Shown: piece by piece, positions 1-22,670 of the stretch | Numbering within the stretch: the first letter of the stretch is position 1 | How the letters are laid out: each line of letters begins with the position of its first letter | Assembly (NCBI GenBank): GCA_002633005.1 | Contig: NMRA01000471.1 | Location: forward strand, 120,386 to 184,385 | Source: Phoronis australis | Lineage: Eukaryota > Phoronida > Phoronidae | Direction: 5' to 3' | Length of the DNA stretch: 64,000 nt | The notes under the pieces: model-generated | What the model was told of the DNA's origin: nothing | Databases searched by the model: none | What the model saw: the letters and a program-made list of their open reading frames with translations, nothing else | Translations under genes and position numbers: made by a program

Positions 1-1146
1 CATGGTCATGCTGGAGGTATTTATATATGGTTTAAAACTGCACACTGCACTGGTGTGACCTACTTCTTAGACACTTCAAAGTTTAGCTTTCCTACCAATG
101 CATCTCATAATTTCTCCAAAGCATTTGACAGACCAAGAGCAGCAAACAAAAGATCAAAAGTTCCTTTAATAATACCAATGCCGATTTTAATATCAATTAG
201 ACATATTAAGTACTACTAACATGAGTTCTGATGTGACCTAGTTTTTAGTGACACCTGTTGTCAAGTTTAATAAGCTCATAAAGTTCTCTAACTTGCCACT
301 AGATGTCAGTCAAAATCAAAATTGTCTTTATTAAGCAAATTAAATTGCTTTTTTATAGGTTGACTTGCAAAATTTTAAAGTTAGAATGACTAAGTAGATT
401 AGTCATTCAATTAAGCAAGCTAGGTGACTCCATGAAATGTTTGTTATTTAAAGTTTTTTGCAGATTTTGTTAATTATAATTTAAACTTTTGTAGTGTCTT
501 ACGAAGTTATACATATAGTGTTGACTGCCTCTAAAGTTCTGTATTGGCCTTGATGTTGGTTAATCAGGCACTGCTTTAGGGTTGAGGGCTGAAATACCAA
601 GCCTGGACAAAAGTTCAAACCTGACGCAGCACTTTCTAAACTCGACGCGCATTTTCCAAACTCGACGCTGCAAAATCCAAACTCGTTACAGCGTCTAGTT
701 AAAACAGGCCGTGGAGAACACTGATTCACTACTTGCACGAGTTCGCCGTTATACTTGGAAACGAGGCGTCATGTCCCAACTACAATGGTTCTGCATGTTT
801 GGAACCCGCATGCTATCACGTTTGCACTGATAAAATGGATGCTAAAACGAGGCGTTGTGTCCTAAACAACAATCATTTTTGCAGCGCCATCACACTGTGC
901 AAGTAGTGAATTGCACTTATAATTTCGTAACATGCGCCACTTCAGAATGTTCGACTTCGAGTGTGACATGTTTCAAGAGAGATAGAGCGGCACTGGTCGG
1001 ATGATATAGACATCCGTGATTTTGAGAACCAGTTTCATCCACTATTCAGTGATTGCCTGGTTCTCAAAATCAGAACAGGCAATGCCGATAGAGCTGGCTG
1101 GTGAACCTGAAGGAATACAATAAAATAGTTTGCAGCAGTAACTTAC
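1..1146 (-). other. NDUFA11 intron 1 (partial)
   Basis: Sequence downstream of the NDUFA11 exon 1 donor on the minus strand. I see no further NDUFA11 exon here, so the rest of the gene lies beyond the left edge. The stretch holds one copy of the hairpin element described at 996-1080 and otherwise no recognisable feature. Confidence 0.55.
996..1080. mobile_element. Hairpin MITE, copy 1
   Basis: Perfect 14-base inverted arms (GATTTTGAGAACCA at 1018-1031 and its complement at 1058-1071) surround a core containing TTTCATCCACTATTCAGTGA. The same arms and core recur around 22500-22670, 23398-23515 and 29858-29945, and a weaker copy lies at 2140-2215. It is a short fold-back element with no coding capacity. 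Confidence 0.6.
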
Positions 1147-1246
1147 CCATTAAACTTCCCCATTTTGCTAAATACAAAGCTTTCTTGGCTCCATCCTGTC
1201 CCTCAGGAGTGTCATAGTAAGAATACATGCCAAATTTGTCTGGCAT
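1147..1246 (-). CDS. NDUFA11: NADH dehydrogenase 1 alpha subcomplex subunit 11, exon 1 (partial)
   Basis: First coding exon of an accessory membrane subunit of mitochondrial complex I. ATG is at 1246-1244 and 33 codons follow before a GTAAGT donor at 1146-1141 (phase 1). The encoded start contains YYDTPEGQDG followed by KKALYLAKW, matching the YWDIPDGTD-type N-terminus of NDUFA11 that precedes the first membrane helix of this Tim17-like protein. An upstream in-frame ATG at 1339 gives no family similarity, so I chose the inner start. The gene is head to head with SARAF, with 357 bases between start codons. The identification rests on about 25 residues, so it is probable rather than certain. 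Confidence 0.68.
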
Positions 1247-1603
1247 TTTGGATGAAATTTTTATACACAACCTTAATAACGGAAGTCTTTCATCAAAAAT
1301 GCCCAGAATGCAACAGTAGATAGTGACAAAAAATATCAAACGACAGACAATTTGGAAAAATTGGGATTATTTTAGCAATTGGTAAATTTATCGATAACGA
1401 CAGAAATCTTTGTATTCAATTTGATTCTGTACAGTTTAAAGTTACTTACTTAAACAAAAACCGGAAACGTTTTTAAGGACACGTCTACTTCCGCTTTGCA
1501 GCTGATTCACTTGTTTATATGGGATTTCACAGTTAAGTCTACGTCATTGAAACGCGCCTATAAAACTCTGTGTATTCAGTAGCTAATCAAGAATCAATTC
1601 AGA
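1247..1603. promoter_or_regulatory. Bidirectional promoter NDUFA11 / SARAF
   Basis: Short spacer between two divergent start codons. It contains two ETS/GABP-type cores in opposite orientation (CCGGAA at 1461-1466 and ACTTCCGC at 1487-1494), a CRE half-site (ACGTCA near 1541) and a TATAAAA box at 1559-1565 pointing toward SARAF. The TATA position implies a SARAF 5' UTR of only a few tens of bases. GABP/NRF-2 sites are common in promoters of nuclear respiratory genes, which suits NDUFA11. Sites were read by eye. Confidence 0.45.
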
Positions 1604-4600
1604 ATGAAGAATGTTACAGAGGCAGTCGTTTTCCTTTCGTTGCTTGGGTCTGTCAGTTCTTGGGGTAAGTTACGTAGTCTTAAGAGTGAGAATATGTGAA
1701 GCAGCTGGCCTTGGGAGTAGCCAGCCAGCTACCTGTCGTAAAAATAAAGCTAGGTACCACTGCGGGTATTTCTTCCGTAGACACCGAAATTGCACACAGC
1801 CAGGGTAGTTCTGCCTGTCACCTCGCTGTGAAACTTGTATCAACTGACACTCACCTTGCCCGTTACAGCCGTTTAATTGAAAAACAATGGAATAAACGTA
1901 ATTTTCTTGCGTAACTCTCCGCCTTTTCTAACAAGGCTAGCCTGGGAGCTGCAGAGCAGGGTGTCCCATAGACAGTCAGCAATAATATATCATCAGACAT
2001 CAGACTAAATCTTAAAATGATTATGTTTGTATTTAAAAATTTATGAGTGGTCTAATAAATTAGGGTAAATTATTAGTCCATCCCTAGTTCCATTTCACAC
2101 ATTAAACCTAAGATCAAGGCAGTAACCAGTAGCGCCTTTTAGTGGTGAGTGCCTGATTATTGAGACCCTGACCGGTGGTATTCCAGGATTGCCTGTTTCT
2201 CAAAATGAAGTTATATAGTGTAGTCACCACTAAGACATTCTTTATGACAAAGATGACTTTTTTGAGCTGAATGAATGTCACATCTGATTTTTATCAACCT
2301 TAACTTTTTCAGTAGCAAGGGGCTGTCAGTAAATGTTGTTTCCTCAATGTCATCTTGTTTTAACAATGATAAACTGGATGTATCTGTTTCATTTTGTGAT
2401 GAATAAGAAATAAATCACACCTGCAGGTTCATCTTCTATTTTTTGCTCGGGATTAATATTTTATGGAGATTTTATGAAAGAATGTAAGATATAGCGTGCT
2501 AATTTGTACAGCCAGTTTGGGACTCATGGAATCAGAAAATGTCACTAAAAAAGAAAAATTACCAATATTTTTACTGAGCAGGTTAAAATTCACTTCTAAA
2601 TTGTAGGATCCAGTGACAAAGTTTTGTTAAGAGATGTTGATGTCATCACATTGTACAGTGGAAAAATGACCAATGCTAGGCGGTCCTCAGCCATAAAACA
2701 GGTTGGCATATTATATTTGTTTGCTAATTTACTATTTCTAAGTGCATAACATTGTTGACATGTTACATTTCCTTTAAAACGCAATATTAGTAAGTGTATA
2801 GCGTGGTTGGGTTGTTTATCAAGTCCGGCCAGCGTTAAGCATGGAAGTGATGTTGCTTTTAGTTGCAATTGTAATATTCACGAGTTCATGTTGTGCTTTC
2901 AAATGGAGTTCCAGCTACAAACAAAGAAAATCTGGTAGAAATGTACCAATTTATTTCTTCAGTATCACGAGTCATGTGAAGTCAAAATTGAAGCACAATT
3001 TTTTGTGACCTAAGCCTACAAAGCCAAGTTAAACCAAGCTTCCATCACCTGGTGTTGCTAAGTATAAAGTGTACAGTGGACACATGCAATTGTGCTTATA
3101 TTGCTTACTTTTCATAATTTGATGATCTTTGTGATATTAGAATTTGTTGTTAATTCTTATTTTGTCACTGTCTCCTGTGTTTTCAGTTGCGCTGCACAGG
3201 GGGCAGCGCTGCCTCTTATTTCAAGCCTCAGGTGGTCCAATGTTACAACAGGGGTTCTGATGGGAATGATGTGCAGGTAGGTACGATAGGTCTCTTGTAC
3301 CTTGATGGACACCTACTGAGTCACCTGCTATGTTTCATCATCCTCAGCTGTCCTCATCTATCTTTAGTTTGGCCATCTGAATACTAGTTAACCCAGGGTG
3401 CTGAGAAAATAAATTTTAATCTGACTAGCAGATTTTGATATTAACATGAAACTTGAAGCAAACCACACAACTAAGCATTTAAATGGTTTAAAACAAACTT
3501 AAACAAATATTCAATGTATACAATAACATTGACAAACCACAAGCAATTTCTCTTTAGCTTCCACTAAATCCAAACCTTGTGTTTGCCTGCGTTGTTTAAA
3601 GATATGCCAGCCATCCAGGCTGCTTCTCTACCACACCATCACTCCTCTTTGCTTCACTAGTCATTGGGTCACATGCCTTGTCTTCACAACCCTTTTGTGT
3701 GACATCATTTAAAGAAAACCCCAAATATGATTCATGACCTGAAATTACGAGTCTTACTCTTGATTGAAGAAGAATGTTGGGATTTTGGCATTTTGTGAAT
3801 GATTGTGTTTCAACAGACTAAGGCTTTCCCCTGACTGTGATCCACAGCTGTACAAGAAATTGTTTTGAGTCCTAGCACTTGCCAAGTCACCCCAGAATGA
3901 TAATGTATTTTGTATTTCAACTTTATAGGAAATTATTCCTAACATTTGCCAAATCACACCAAAATCCCATTGTGTTCAATACTGTTTCATATTTCATTAA
4001 AATACTCAAAGGTCAAAGGTCATGTTTATCTGTTGTAGTGGGAGTGTAAGACAGACATGGACAATGCGTACAGGTTTGGTACAATTCAAGTGTCCTGTGA
4101 GGGCTACGACTACCCCGACGACCCTTATATATTGAAGGGGTCATGTGGGGTAAGTAGAGTTTGTATTACTGACTGACATAATCGCAAGGATTTATACGAT
4201 TATTTGCAATATCTCAGTTGTTAAGAGTTGGAAATTGTGCTTTTTTCAGTGAATAGATAATATCAATGAAACGAAAAATATGATATGCATTTCTCTTGGC
4301 CATAGATCATGTACAAAATTTCATGCTAACTGACCCTTGCACTGAAAAAAATCAATGTTCAAAGCTGCTAAATACGTCAAAAATCAAAGAGCCAGAAATG
4401 AAAATTAGTCATGAAATTGTAATCAACAGAAGTCATCTCAAATGGCTCGGATATTCAGTGCAGAAATAATACATAAAGAAATGTTGTGTATTTCAATGGA
4501 ACACTAATGATTACCTTAAAAATGACATTATGGGTGCAGTGTAGAAGCTCAATTTTCACTAACGCTTAAGAAAATATCTTCAATCTAGACCTTTTGTAGA

Positions 4601-7600
4601 TTTATGATTTTTCTGTGTCACCACAGCTCAAATATGAAATAATATAAACATATTTACAACCATTTTATGCTACTTTTAATGGGTTCTAAATGCTCATGGA
4701 TCTAAGAAAAACTTTTGATATTTTAAGCTTTAGTACTCTTGAAAAATGGCCAAATTTGGATCATTGAATTGGGAACATCATGTCTCAGAGATGGCTGATA
4801 GGACTCTGATGGAACTTTCAGATACTAATGTTTATGCACTTTTATCAATAGTGTTGTTATTATTGTTTTTAAAATGCTCCACTTTCACATGAGGGGCTAT
4901 CAAAAATAAGACTTTCCTAATTTTCATGAAATTCTTATTTTAGAAAACAGCCTTTTTAATATTTCCTCTTGAAATCTATATTTAATAAAAGTTGATCATG
5001 TATTGTTGCCATGGTTTTGCTATTCATGTACATTTCTTTTTTTGCTAAATTTTACTTGAAAGACTTGCGTCATGTGATCCAGGTAATGTCAGATTGTTAA
5101 AAAGTCAAAAATCAAATTCTACAGTTTTATCTTTTCAGAAAATACAGTTAAAATCTAAAGTTTTCTAGACATAATGATAAGGGTCTAAATAACCTTAAGT
5201 TGTCAATGATTTAATGTAGACAGCTTCACATAATTATTTTGTCAGTCAACACTACTAAGTTTATCATGATGCTACAGGACGGATTTAGTAAAATTGTGAA
5301 CGTTCATGAGTGATGAGATACACGTCTGATCACATGTACTGCTTGTATTTTACAACTACCGGTATATCAAGCATAGAATTGCATTATGTTGCTGCTGACA
5401 AGAAAAGTGTTGAATATATGTCCATGTTCCTTGTGTACCTCACATTGTGTCTATCCATGTTCCCTGTGTACCTCACATTCTGTCTATCCATGTTCTTTGT
5501 GTACCTCACAATGTGTCTATCCATGTTCCCTATGTACCTCACATTGTGTCTATCCATGTTCCCTGTGTACCTCACACTATGTCTATTTCAGCTTGAGTAC
5601 ACCCTTGACTTGACCAAAGAAGGCCATGACCAACACAACAGAGGAGGTGGACACAACTATTACCAACACAAGTCTTCACCATACTATGGGTGAGTTAATG
5701 CTGTATGCGCCAGTCTGCTCGCGACTACTTGTAGTGATGGCTTCGTGCACATGGAATGACACGGGTGACTTAACCATTAAATTTTACTTCAATCTGGGTT
5801 GAACTGAAAGTTCACCAGTTGCTTTGAGTAAACATTAAAATTTTATGCTTTGTGATAGGTTAATGTTTGTGCAGAGTGGAGTCATACTTGATGTTCACTG
5901 GCCATGGTTAGAATATATCAGTTGTCTCTGTATTGTCTTGCCAGGACAGCGTTTCAAGATGTATCTTGAAATTTCCATTCTCTCGGTTCTGCTTCCAACA
6001 CTTACTCTGACATTAACAATGGTCACTTTGGATGTTTTATGGATTTTGTCATAGACATGCATTTGTAGAATCTTGGCAATGCCAAAAAGCCAAGACTCTA
6101 CAATGTATTTGCATTTAGTTTTTGGTAGAATGCTGTAAAAGTTGAGTAACGAATTAATATGTTACTGTGTCCAGATCCTGTTTGTAATTAGCAGTGCATT
6201 CAGTTGTGAACTGAACACATGTTGAAGGTGGGTTTTGTTTCATTTTACATTTATGTTTCTTTCATTGTAGACACAGAAGTCATGGTTCCAACTTTGGTAA
6301 TTTGGTGTTCCTTGGAATCATCGTCCTCATTGTTTACGGCATCTACAAGACATGTGTGTCTCCCAGACCCGTACATGGTGATGGTGATACACCCAGGTAC
6401 CCCCGGGCACAGCCGTCTGCACCACCACCTCCAGGCTTTAGGCCCGAGTACACAACTGGGGCTCCCCCTAGTTATGGTAAGAATACACATTCACTGGTCA
6501 CAATCAGTACTGACGCTCATTTGTAAGGTAAAAGTAGTGCATTTTCTAATGACATCAGGACTTGATCTTAAGATGTTTCATAATCACACTAGAGGTCATA
6601 TCTGGGCTTGCCAGAACTGATCCGAGTTTAAAGAACAAGTTGAGACCCGTTTAATAGCCATAGGTGGTCTAAATCAAAGTTACTTTAAATTATTTGATGG
6701 CTGAAGGCAAGCTTACACCGTCTTTAAAAGTCTGCATCTGGCTGAAAGACAGCCTCCAGAGTACAAAGACAGAAAACTATTACATGACGTTAACTTTCAA
6801 TCCTGTGTTTGTTACAGATGACTGTACAAGTGGACATTACTCAACAGTGCCTCCAACAGGTGGCGCCGCTCCCAACACTGGCGGTGGTTTTTGGTCTGGC
6901 GCTGCCACCGGTGGTCTACTTGGGTACTTGTTTGGCAGCCGCACACGCACACACTACCATACACCCCACTATGGACCTCGTTGGGGGAATGGTTGGGGCA
7001 CTGGATGGGGCACTGGCTGGGGAAATGGTTGGGGCAGTGGCTGGGGTACTGGAGGTGGCTGGGGCAATAGTGGATCAAGAAGTTACAGCTCTCGGTCATC
7101 ATCGTCATCNGTTGGGGGAATGGTTGGGGCACTGGCTGGGGAAATGGATGGGGCACTGGCTGGGGAAATGGTTGGGGCAGTGGCTGGGGTACTGGAGGTG
7201 GCTGGGGCAATAGTGGATCAAGAAGTTACAGCTCTCGGTCATCATCATCATCGTCATCGTCAAGTGGGACAAGAACGGCATCAGGTAAGCAAATGATTTG
7301 CCTTGAGGATTTATTTTAATGTTTCCTCAACTGATACTCTGTTGATAGTTTGGTGCAAGCATTCCTAATTCTGGTCAATATATATCTGTTAAGTGGAAAC
7401 TGTCCAGATGAGACATCCTTCTGTGTGTAGTTGTTTACTTAGGGTTTTTTGGAATCTATTGGAGTTATGTCCTCATGAAACAGTTCATGAACTAGAGGTA
7501 CACCATTGTAGTTTCACTGCTTGCCTCAGACAAATGGTGTCTCTGATCGTCACCAAACATCTGTATTTGCATTTGACTAAAACTAATTGTTGGAAAGCAG

Positions 7601-8360
7601 TGTCACCCTTTTCTTGATCTGCTACTGTAAAATGCTGCCAGTTGTGGACAACGTCTTTGGGTCACTGCATACATAGAGCCTGTTTCATGTTTTAAGAATC
7701 TTGTCCTTATTTCTAAGATTTTTTTTCCAAGTTATGGTGTCATCAAGATGAGTATGGTGTATGAATATAACTTATTCACAAACATTTTTAAGTCTGATCT
7801 GCACGCCACCTGTTGGTCACATATAAATTGTTGCGTTATTTTAAATCACCTTCCATTAATAAAAAATAACTTTTGATTTACGTCACTTGAAATTATGAAT
7901 TTTTTCCTTGCTCATATTTGAGGGGATTTCTTGGTTTGGTAAGAAATCTTACCGGTTATTACTCGAGACCAGATTCTACATATTATCTTGATACAGCAGG
8001 TTATATTATGTGTTGAGCATGCTTTGTGAAATTCTTACTATGTGTCAGCTTTTCCCAGGCTCAGAAATCAATGCTTATCTGGGTAAGGTGTATGTTTTGT
8101 AAAGGTAGCTGATATAAATCTGGGCCTTGTTGCATTCTAGTTGTACGGTGGATTAATGACATTACACTATTACACTCCATGTTGCTGTTACTAAACAATC
8201 TACTCGACTACTTTGTGTAATATTCAAAGTTATCCAATGGATAAGCTCTATTATGCAACCTAGCCCAGGTTTGTTTCGTTCGGACCTTTGATTTATAGAG
8301 CTTTAACTCTTTAACTTATCATTTCTGTCTGCAGGATTTGGTGGAACATCAAGGCGCTGA
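1604..8360 (+). CDS. SARAF: Store-operated calcium entry-associated regulatory factor (SARAF/TMEM66)
   Basis: ER membrane protein that associates with STIM1 and promotes slow calcium-dependent inactivation of store-operated entry. Coding exons: 1604-1664, 2607-2701, 3187-3276, 4039-4149, 5592-5689, 6271-6476, 6818-7284 and 8335-8360 (TGA 8358-8360). All junctions are GT-AG and phases close except inside exon 7. In order the protein has a signal peptide (residues 1-20), a cysteine-containing luminal domain (WECKTDMDNAYRFG, SCEGYDYPDDPY, LKGSCGLEY), one membrane helix (NLVFLGIIVLIVYGIY), a proline-rich cytosolic stretch, the conserved GGLLGYLFGS motif, a Gly-Trp repeat tail and the family ending TRTASGFGGTSRR. 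Human SARAF is 339 aa; this is roughly 330-390 aa depending on the duplicated block. A single N at 7110 joins two near-identical blocks in different frames, probably an assembly artefact. It converges on TGS1. Confidence 0.95.
2140..2215. mobile_element. Hairpin MITE, diverged copy in SARAF intron 1
   Basis: Shares GTGCCTGATTATTGAGACC and ATTGCCTGTTTCTCAAAAT with the hairpin element at 996-1080, but the arms no longer pair perfectly. It lies in SARAF intron 1 and is inferred to be a decayed copy. Confidence 0.35.
4735..5110 (+). repeat. Unclassified interspersed repeat, copy in SARAF intron 4
   Basis: Diverged but collinear with 11810-12200 and, over a shorter part, with 19440-19600. Shared landmarks in order: ATATCTCATAGATG-like start, GACTTTTAGACACTA versus AACTTTCAGATACTAATG, ATGCTTTAT, the ACGAGGGTCTACCAAAAATA versus TGAGGGGCTATCAAAAATA block, and a GTCATG(T/C)GA(T/A)CCA block near the end. 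I see no terminal repeats or coding sequence. Confidence 0.5.
5421..5585 (+). repeat. Tandem repeat, 5 units of 33 bp
   Basis: Five near-perfect 33-base units built on TCCATGTTCCCTGTGTACCT plus CACATTGTGTCTA. The array ends six bases (TTTCAG) before SARAF exon 5, so the last unit supplies the pyrimidine-rich tract and probably the branch site. Open reading frames through the array on both strands are by-products of a unit length divisible by three. Confidence 0.95.
6980..7256 (+). repeat. Duplicated Gly-Trp repeat block joined by an N in SARAF exon 7
   Basis: The block starting GTTGGGGGAATGGTTGGGGC at 6980 recurs at 7111, directly after the lone N at 7110. The second copy carries one extra GNGWGTGW-type unit and a longer serine run. 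The first copy is in frame with upstream exons and the second is in frame only with the downstream ending, so translation through the N shifts frame. The simplest reading is two haplotypes or overlapping contigs pasted end to end. Confidence 0.8.
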
Positions 8361-10935
8361 TTGCGATCGTGCTGAGACATTACCAGCAAAGCATTACAGT
8401 GAGATAACTGAGTGGATGGGTCATCTGCTCCATACGACATGATCTGTTGCATAGTTTTGAATACATTCCTTAAGTAAATCTGCGATACATTTTCACTCAG
8501 TTCTATGGACAAGTTGAAAATTTGCTTCTGCATTATCAAACACGAGTAATGGTTGTAGGGTTTGTTAATGTGAGTGTAATTTGTTTGGTTATTGTGTATA
8601 GCTGATGCTGGTGCAGAGCTGCCACCTATTGTTTGGTTATTGTATAGCTGGAGTCGATGAGTGTCAGTGCTGCCACCTATTGTTTTCAAGCCTTTCCTGA
8701 GAAACAGCTAATTTGTGAAATGTTGAATTATAAATCTCTTCTGTTTTTTTCCTGTTTTAAAATGCATTTGGTTGATATTTTCAGACAGAGTTGTTGTAAA
8801 GTTGTTTTGTAAGAGTTTGTTATTTTGTTGCTGAACTCATGGAATAGGTTTTTAATTTGCAATGTTAACACTTCTGTGATAATAGTGATAAAGTGTAGAC
8901 ATGTGTGTACAGGTATTCAAACACAGCTGTGTTCGTCTGAGGCTTCATTTTTGGGTTATTTGACGCATGCAAACTAAATTGATGCACATTGATTTAATGG
9001 GCGTCACCTTGGACATATTTTTTAATGTAAAACTGAAAATTTTTGACTTAGGCATTTTGTTTGTGACACTCCCAGTCCTTATGTGTTAATTATATGCTGA
9101 ATGGTAACACTTGATTCGCATGTAACAATCTGTATTGTCTCAGTTACACATGTCATCAGCCTCTATGTGTCATGTGCATGTATGCTGAATGGTAACACTT
9201 GATTCACATGTAACAATCTGTATTGTCTCAGTTACACATGTCATCAGCCTCTATGTGTCATGTGCATGTATGTGAATACAGCTATGGTATGTTTGAATGA
9301 AGTATTCTTTCTCTTGTTATTGTGCAAAGGAGTTTCAGTTTCCATTAGATTGCACTATATCACAAACTGTTTAGAGTAGTCAAGTATTCTAAACATGCAT
9401 AAGTTGGATTGTCACTCAACTCTTAAGTTCAACGATTCAGTTGCTGACTAGAACATTGACTTTAAATCGGATTTTGAAGTACGGTGACGGAATCTTTGGT
9501 TGCAACAGACTTCTACATTTAGAAAAATCAGTCTTTTAAGAATCTTACCCATGGAAATTAGGACATGTTTATGTAATCAGAGATGTAGGCATTTTGTCCA
9601 TCTGGTGTTGAAGGTCAGTCTGACAGATATTCAGTTGGATGCAAGAAAAATTGTATTGTTACAGTAATAAAACATATGTTTAGTGTTATTGTGCTTCTTA
9701 TACAATACAAACTATTCATGTAATCTTTTGTATGTTTATACTCATCCAGTAGTTGGTTCACATTCCTATCCCGACGAGGTATTGTTCCAAAGATCTCCAT
9801 TTTTCCATTAAACCGCCTTTTCATCACGGAGGTTTGTCTTGCTCTTGGCAAGAAAGCAAGTTTAATAAAACTTGGGGGTACCTTCATTGTAAATATTGCA
9901 ATAAATAAATAAACACCAAATCATGAGATGTCCATCACATGTTACGCCCTCTCCTATTCAAAATTCAAAAACTTTCTATTGGTGTATTAAGATCATTCAG
10001 ATAAGCACCCTTGTTCACTTAAGCACACCTCTCCATTGTTTCACCCTGATCAGATATTCATCACTGTTGCCTTATTTCCAAACAAAAGAAGCTCCTCACA
10101 AAACTCCAGGCATTGGAGAATGCAGCTATTGAAATCCCAATGAGCAAAATATGTTCAACTTGGCATTTGGGAAACAACGCAGGACCTAATCAAGTATGGA
10201 CCTAACAGAGTTCATACAGGCCAGCTGATACAGGCGTAATTTTAAATTCTAATTGTGAAGAAGATGTACAGAAAAATGTATGTGCGTAAAGTTTGAGAAA
10301 AGATGCAGAGACCGATGCAGCAGGAATGAGATGTATTTACACACTTGAGAGTTAGCTTATGGGAATAACACAACTGTACAGCATCAGCATTACAACTTAA
10401 ACTCACATTACAGATTTTCAACCAGCCATCTCAGCCATTCCAGATTCACCATTGGCTCAAGTTAAAACCTCAACGTGGAAAACTCGACCTTGCAGTGGTA
10501 AATCAGGCAACAGAAGAGATGAAATCCAGTCTTCTTATTCGCTGCACATTGAAAACCCTTTTGCATTTCAGTCAGAAGCAAATGTGTTCATAGATGGCAC
10601 TGCAGTGGCATGTGGTGATAAAATAACAACTCTCATGTGAGAAGTAAAACGTAATAAATCTATTAAAATGAAAAATTATAATTCAATTTCCTTATTCTTC
10701 AAAGTCATGACAAGCCACAACTACTGAGCTAGAAACTTGTGAGTGAACATTGTCTTTCTACTGCAATCTGGCGATATGATTCATCAAGTGATGGAAACAG
10801 GGTAAGCAAAAGGCAAAGAATATTCAAGACAAAGCTAATAAAAATGAAAGCTATTATTCCATTAAGGTCAACTTCATCACATTATGTTTAATTCACCAAT
10901 AAGATAAAAATCAAAAAATCCTTCATTGACACGTC
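8361..10935. other. Convergent intergenic / 3' UTR region between SARAF and TGS1
   Basis: Contains the SARAF 3' UTR (candidate AATAAA at 9666-9671 and further ATAAA runs near 9863 and 9900) and the TGS1 3' UTR on the other strand. A minus-strand open frame at 9615-9887 and a plus-strand one at 10452-10640 show no similarity I recognise and are not called as genes. A two-copy 88-base tandem duplication lies at 9094-9269. Confidence 0.6.
9094..9269 (+). repeat. Tandem duplication, 2 units of 88 bp
   Basis: Two almost identical 88-base units beginning ATGCTGAATGGTAACACTTG, differing by about one base (TTCGCATG versus TTCACATG). The near identity indicates a recent duplication, probably inside the SARAF 3' UTR. 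Confidence 0.95.
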
Positions 10936-21969
<11,034 letters not shown>

Positions 21970-22499
21970 CTGTAATACAACTGAAGGAGTTGTAATTCAT
22001 CCCAAGATATGTGTGAAATTGTAATAACAAAATTATCTAGTTTGGAACAGACTCTAAAATTTGGGAAGCCGGAATTCAAGTCAAATTTGAATTTTCTTGA
22101 TTCTGAAGACTGGGGCACGAGTGCTTTAGGCGTTATGTAATAGAGAGCTTCGGCCTTCTAAGGTGTCCCTATATATGCCCAAAAGTTACTTATAGCAATG
22201 CGACTTTGATAGTTTAGTAAACGCGAGTCATAATTTGCTAGAAAGCTTCTGGCAAATAGTAGCCCTTAGGAAACTGGATCACCTTCTGTGCTCACTACCA
22301 CTTCTCAACGGGCAACTACCCATTAGCTGAAGGGTTAGCACGCTTGCCAGTTTTATTGAGGTAGTCGGTTTGCTTGTGGGGTGAGGTAATGTCAGCTATT
22401 ACTGAACTACTACTAGTATGTAATGCTGTACTCCTTTCTTTACTTATGGTGTATACTAGAGGTATGTTCTAACACTAATAGATCTTGTGTTTTTCATTG
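21970..22499. other. TGS1 upstream region
   Basis: Sequence 5' of the TGS1 start on the minus strand, presumably 5' UTR and promoter. I see no clear TATA box or dense CpG cluster, and the open frame extending to 22118 is not in the TGS1 frame. No gene is recognised here. Confidence 0.4.
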
Positions 22500-22670
22500 G
22501 AAGCAATTGGTTCTCAAATCAGGGACCCATGTTTCCAACTATTACAGTAGTCGGATAGAAGGGTCCCTCATTTATAATTGATTTTAGAACCAGTTACTCC
22601 CACTGAATAATGAGCATTATTCAGTGGGAGTAACTAGGTCTCAAATCAGGAACCCCAAAATCTGACTATA
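22500..22670. mobile_element. Hairpin MITE, copy with long perfect stem
   Basis: Centre at 22593-22634: a perfect 19-base stem (GTTACTCCCACTGAATAAT and its complement) around a 4-base loop. It is flanked by ATTTTAGAACCA and TAGGTCTCAAATCA arms and by GGGTCCCTCATTT / AGGAACCCC. An adjoining half copy (GGTTCTCAAATCAGGGACCC) lies at 22509-22530. It belongs to the same family as 996-1080, and the perfect stem suggests it is one of the younger copies. Confidence 0.75.

Noticed and set aside
1611-1914. Plus-strand frames of 65 and 72 aa after the SARAF signal peptide
   Set aside because: They read past the GTAAGT donor at 1665 into intron 1 and have no similarity.
5310-5693. 127-aa plus-strand frame and an overlapping 63-aa minus-strand frame with 11-residue repeats
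   Set aside because: Both run through the 33-bp tandem repeat; only 5592-5689 is a real SARAF exon.
9615-9887. 90-aa minus-strand frame between SARAF and TGS1
   Set aside because: Composition is moderately coding-like, but there is no recognisable motif or clear splice signals, and it lies in the probable SARAF 3' UTR.
10452-10640. 62-aa plus-strand frame downstream of TGS1
   Set aside because: No family similarity and antisense to the TGS1 3' UTR; chance frame most likely.
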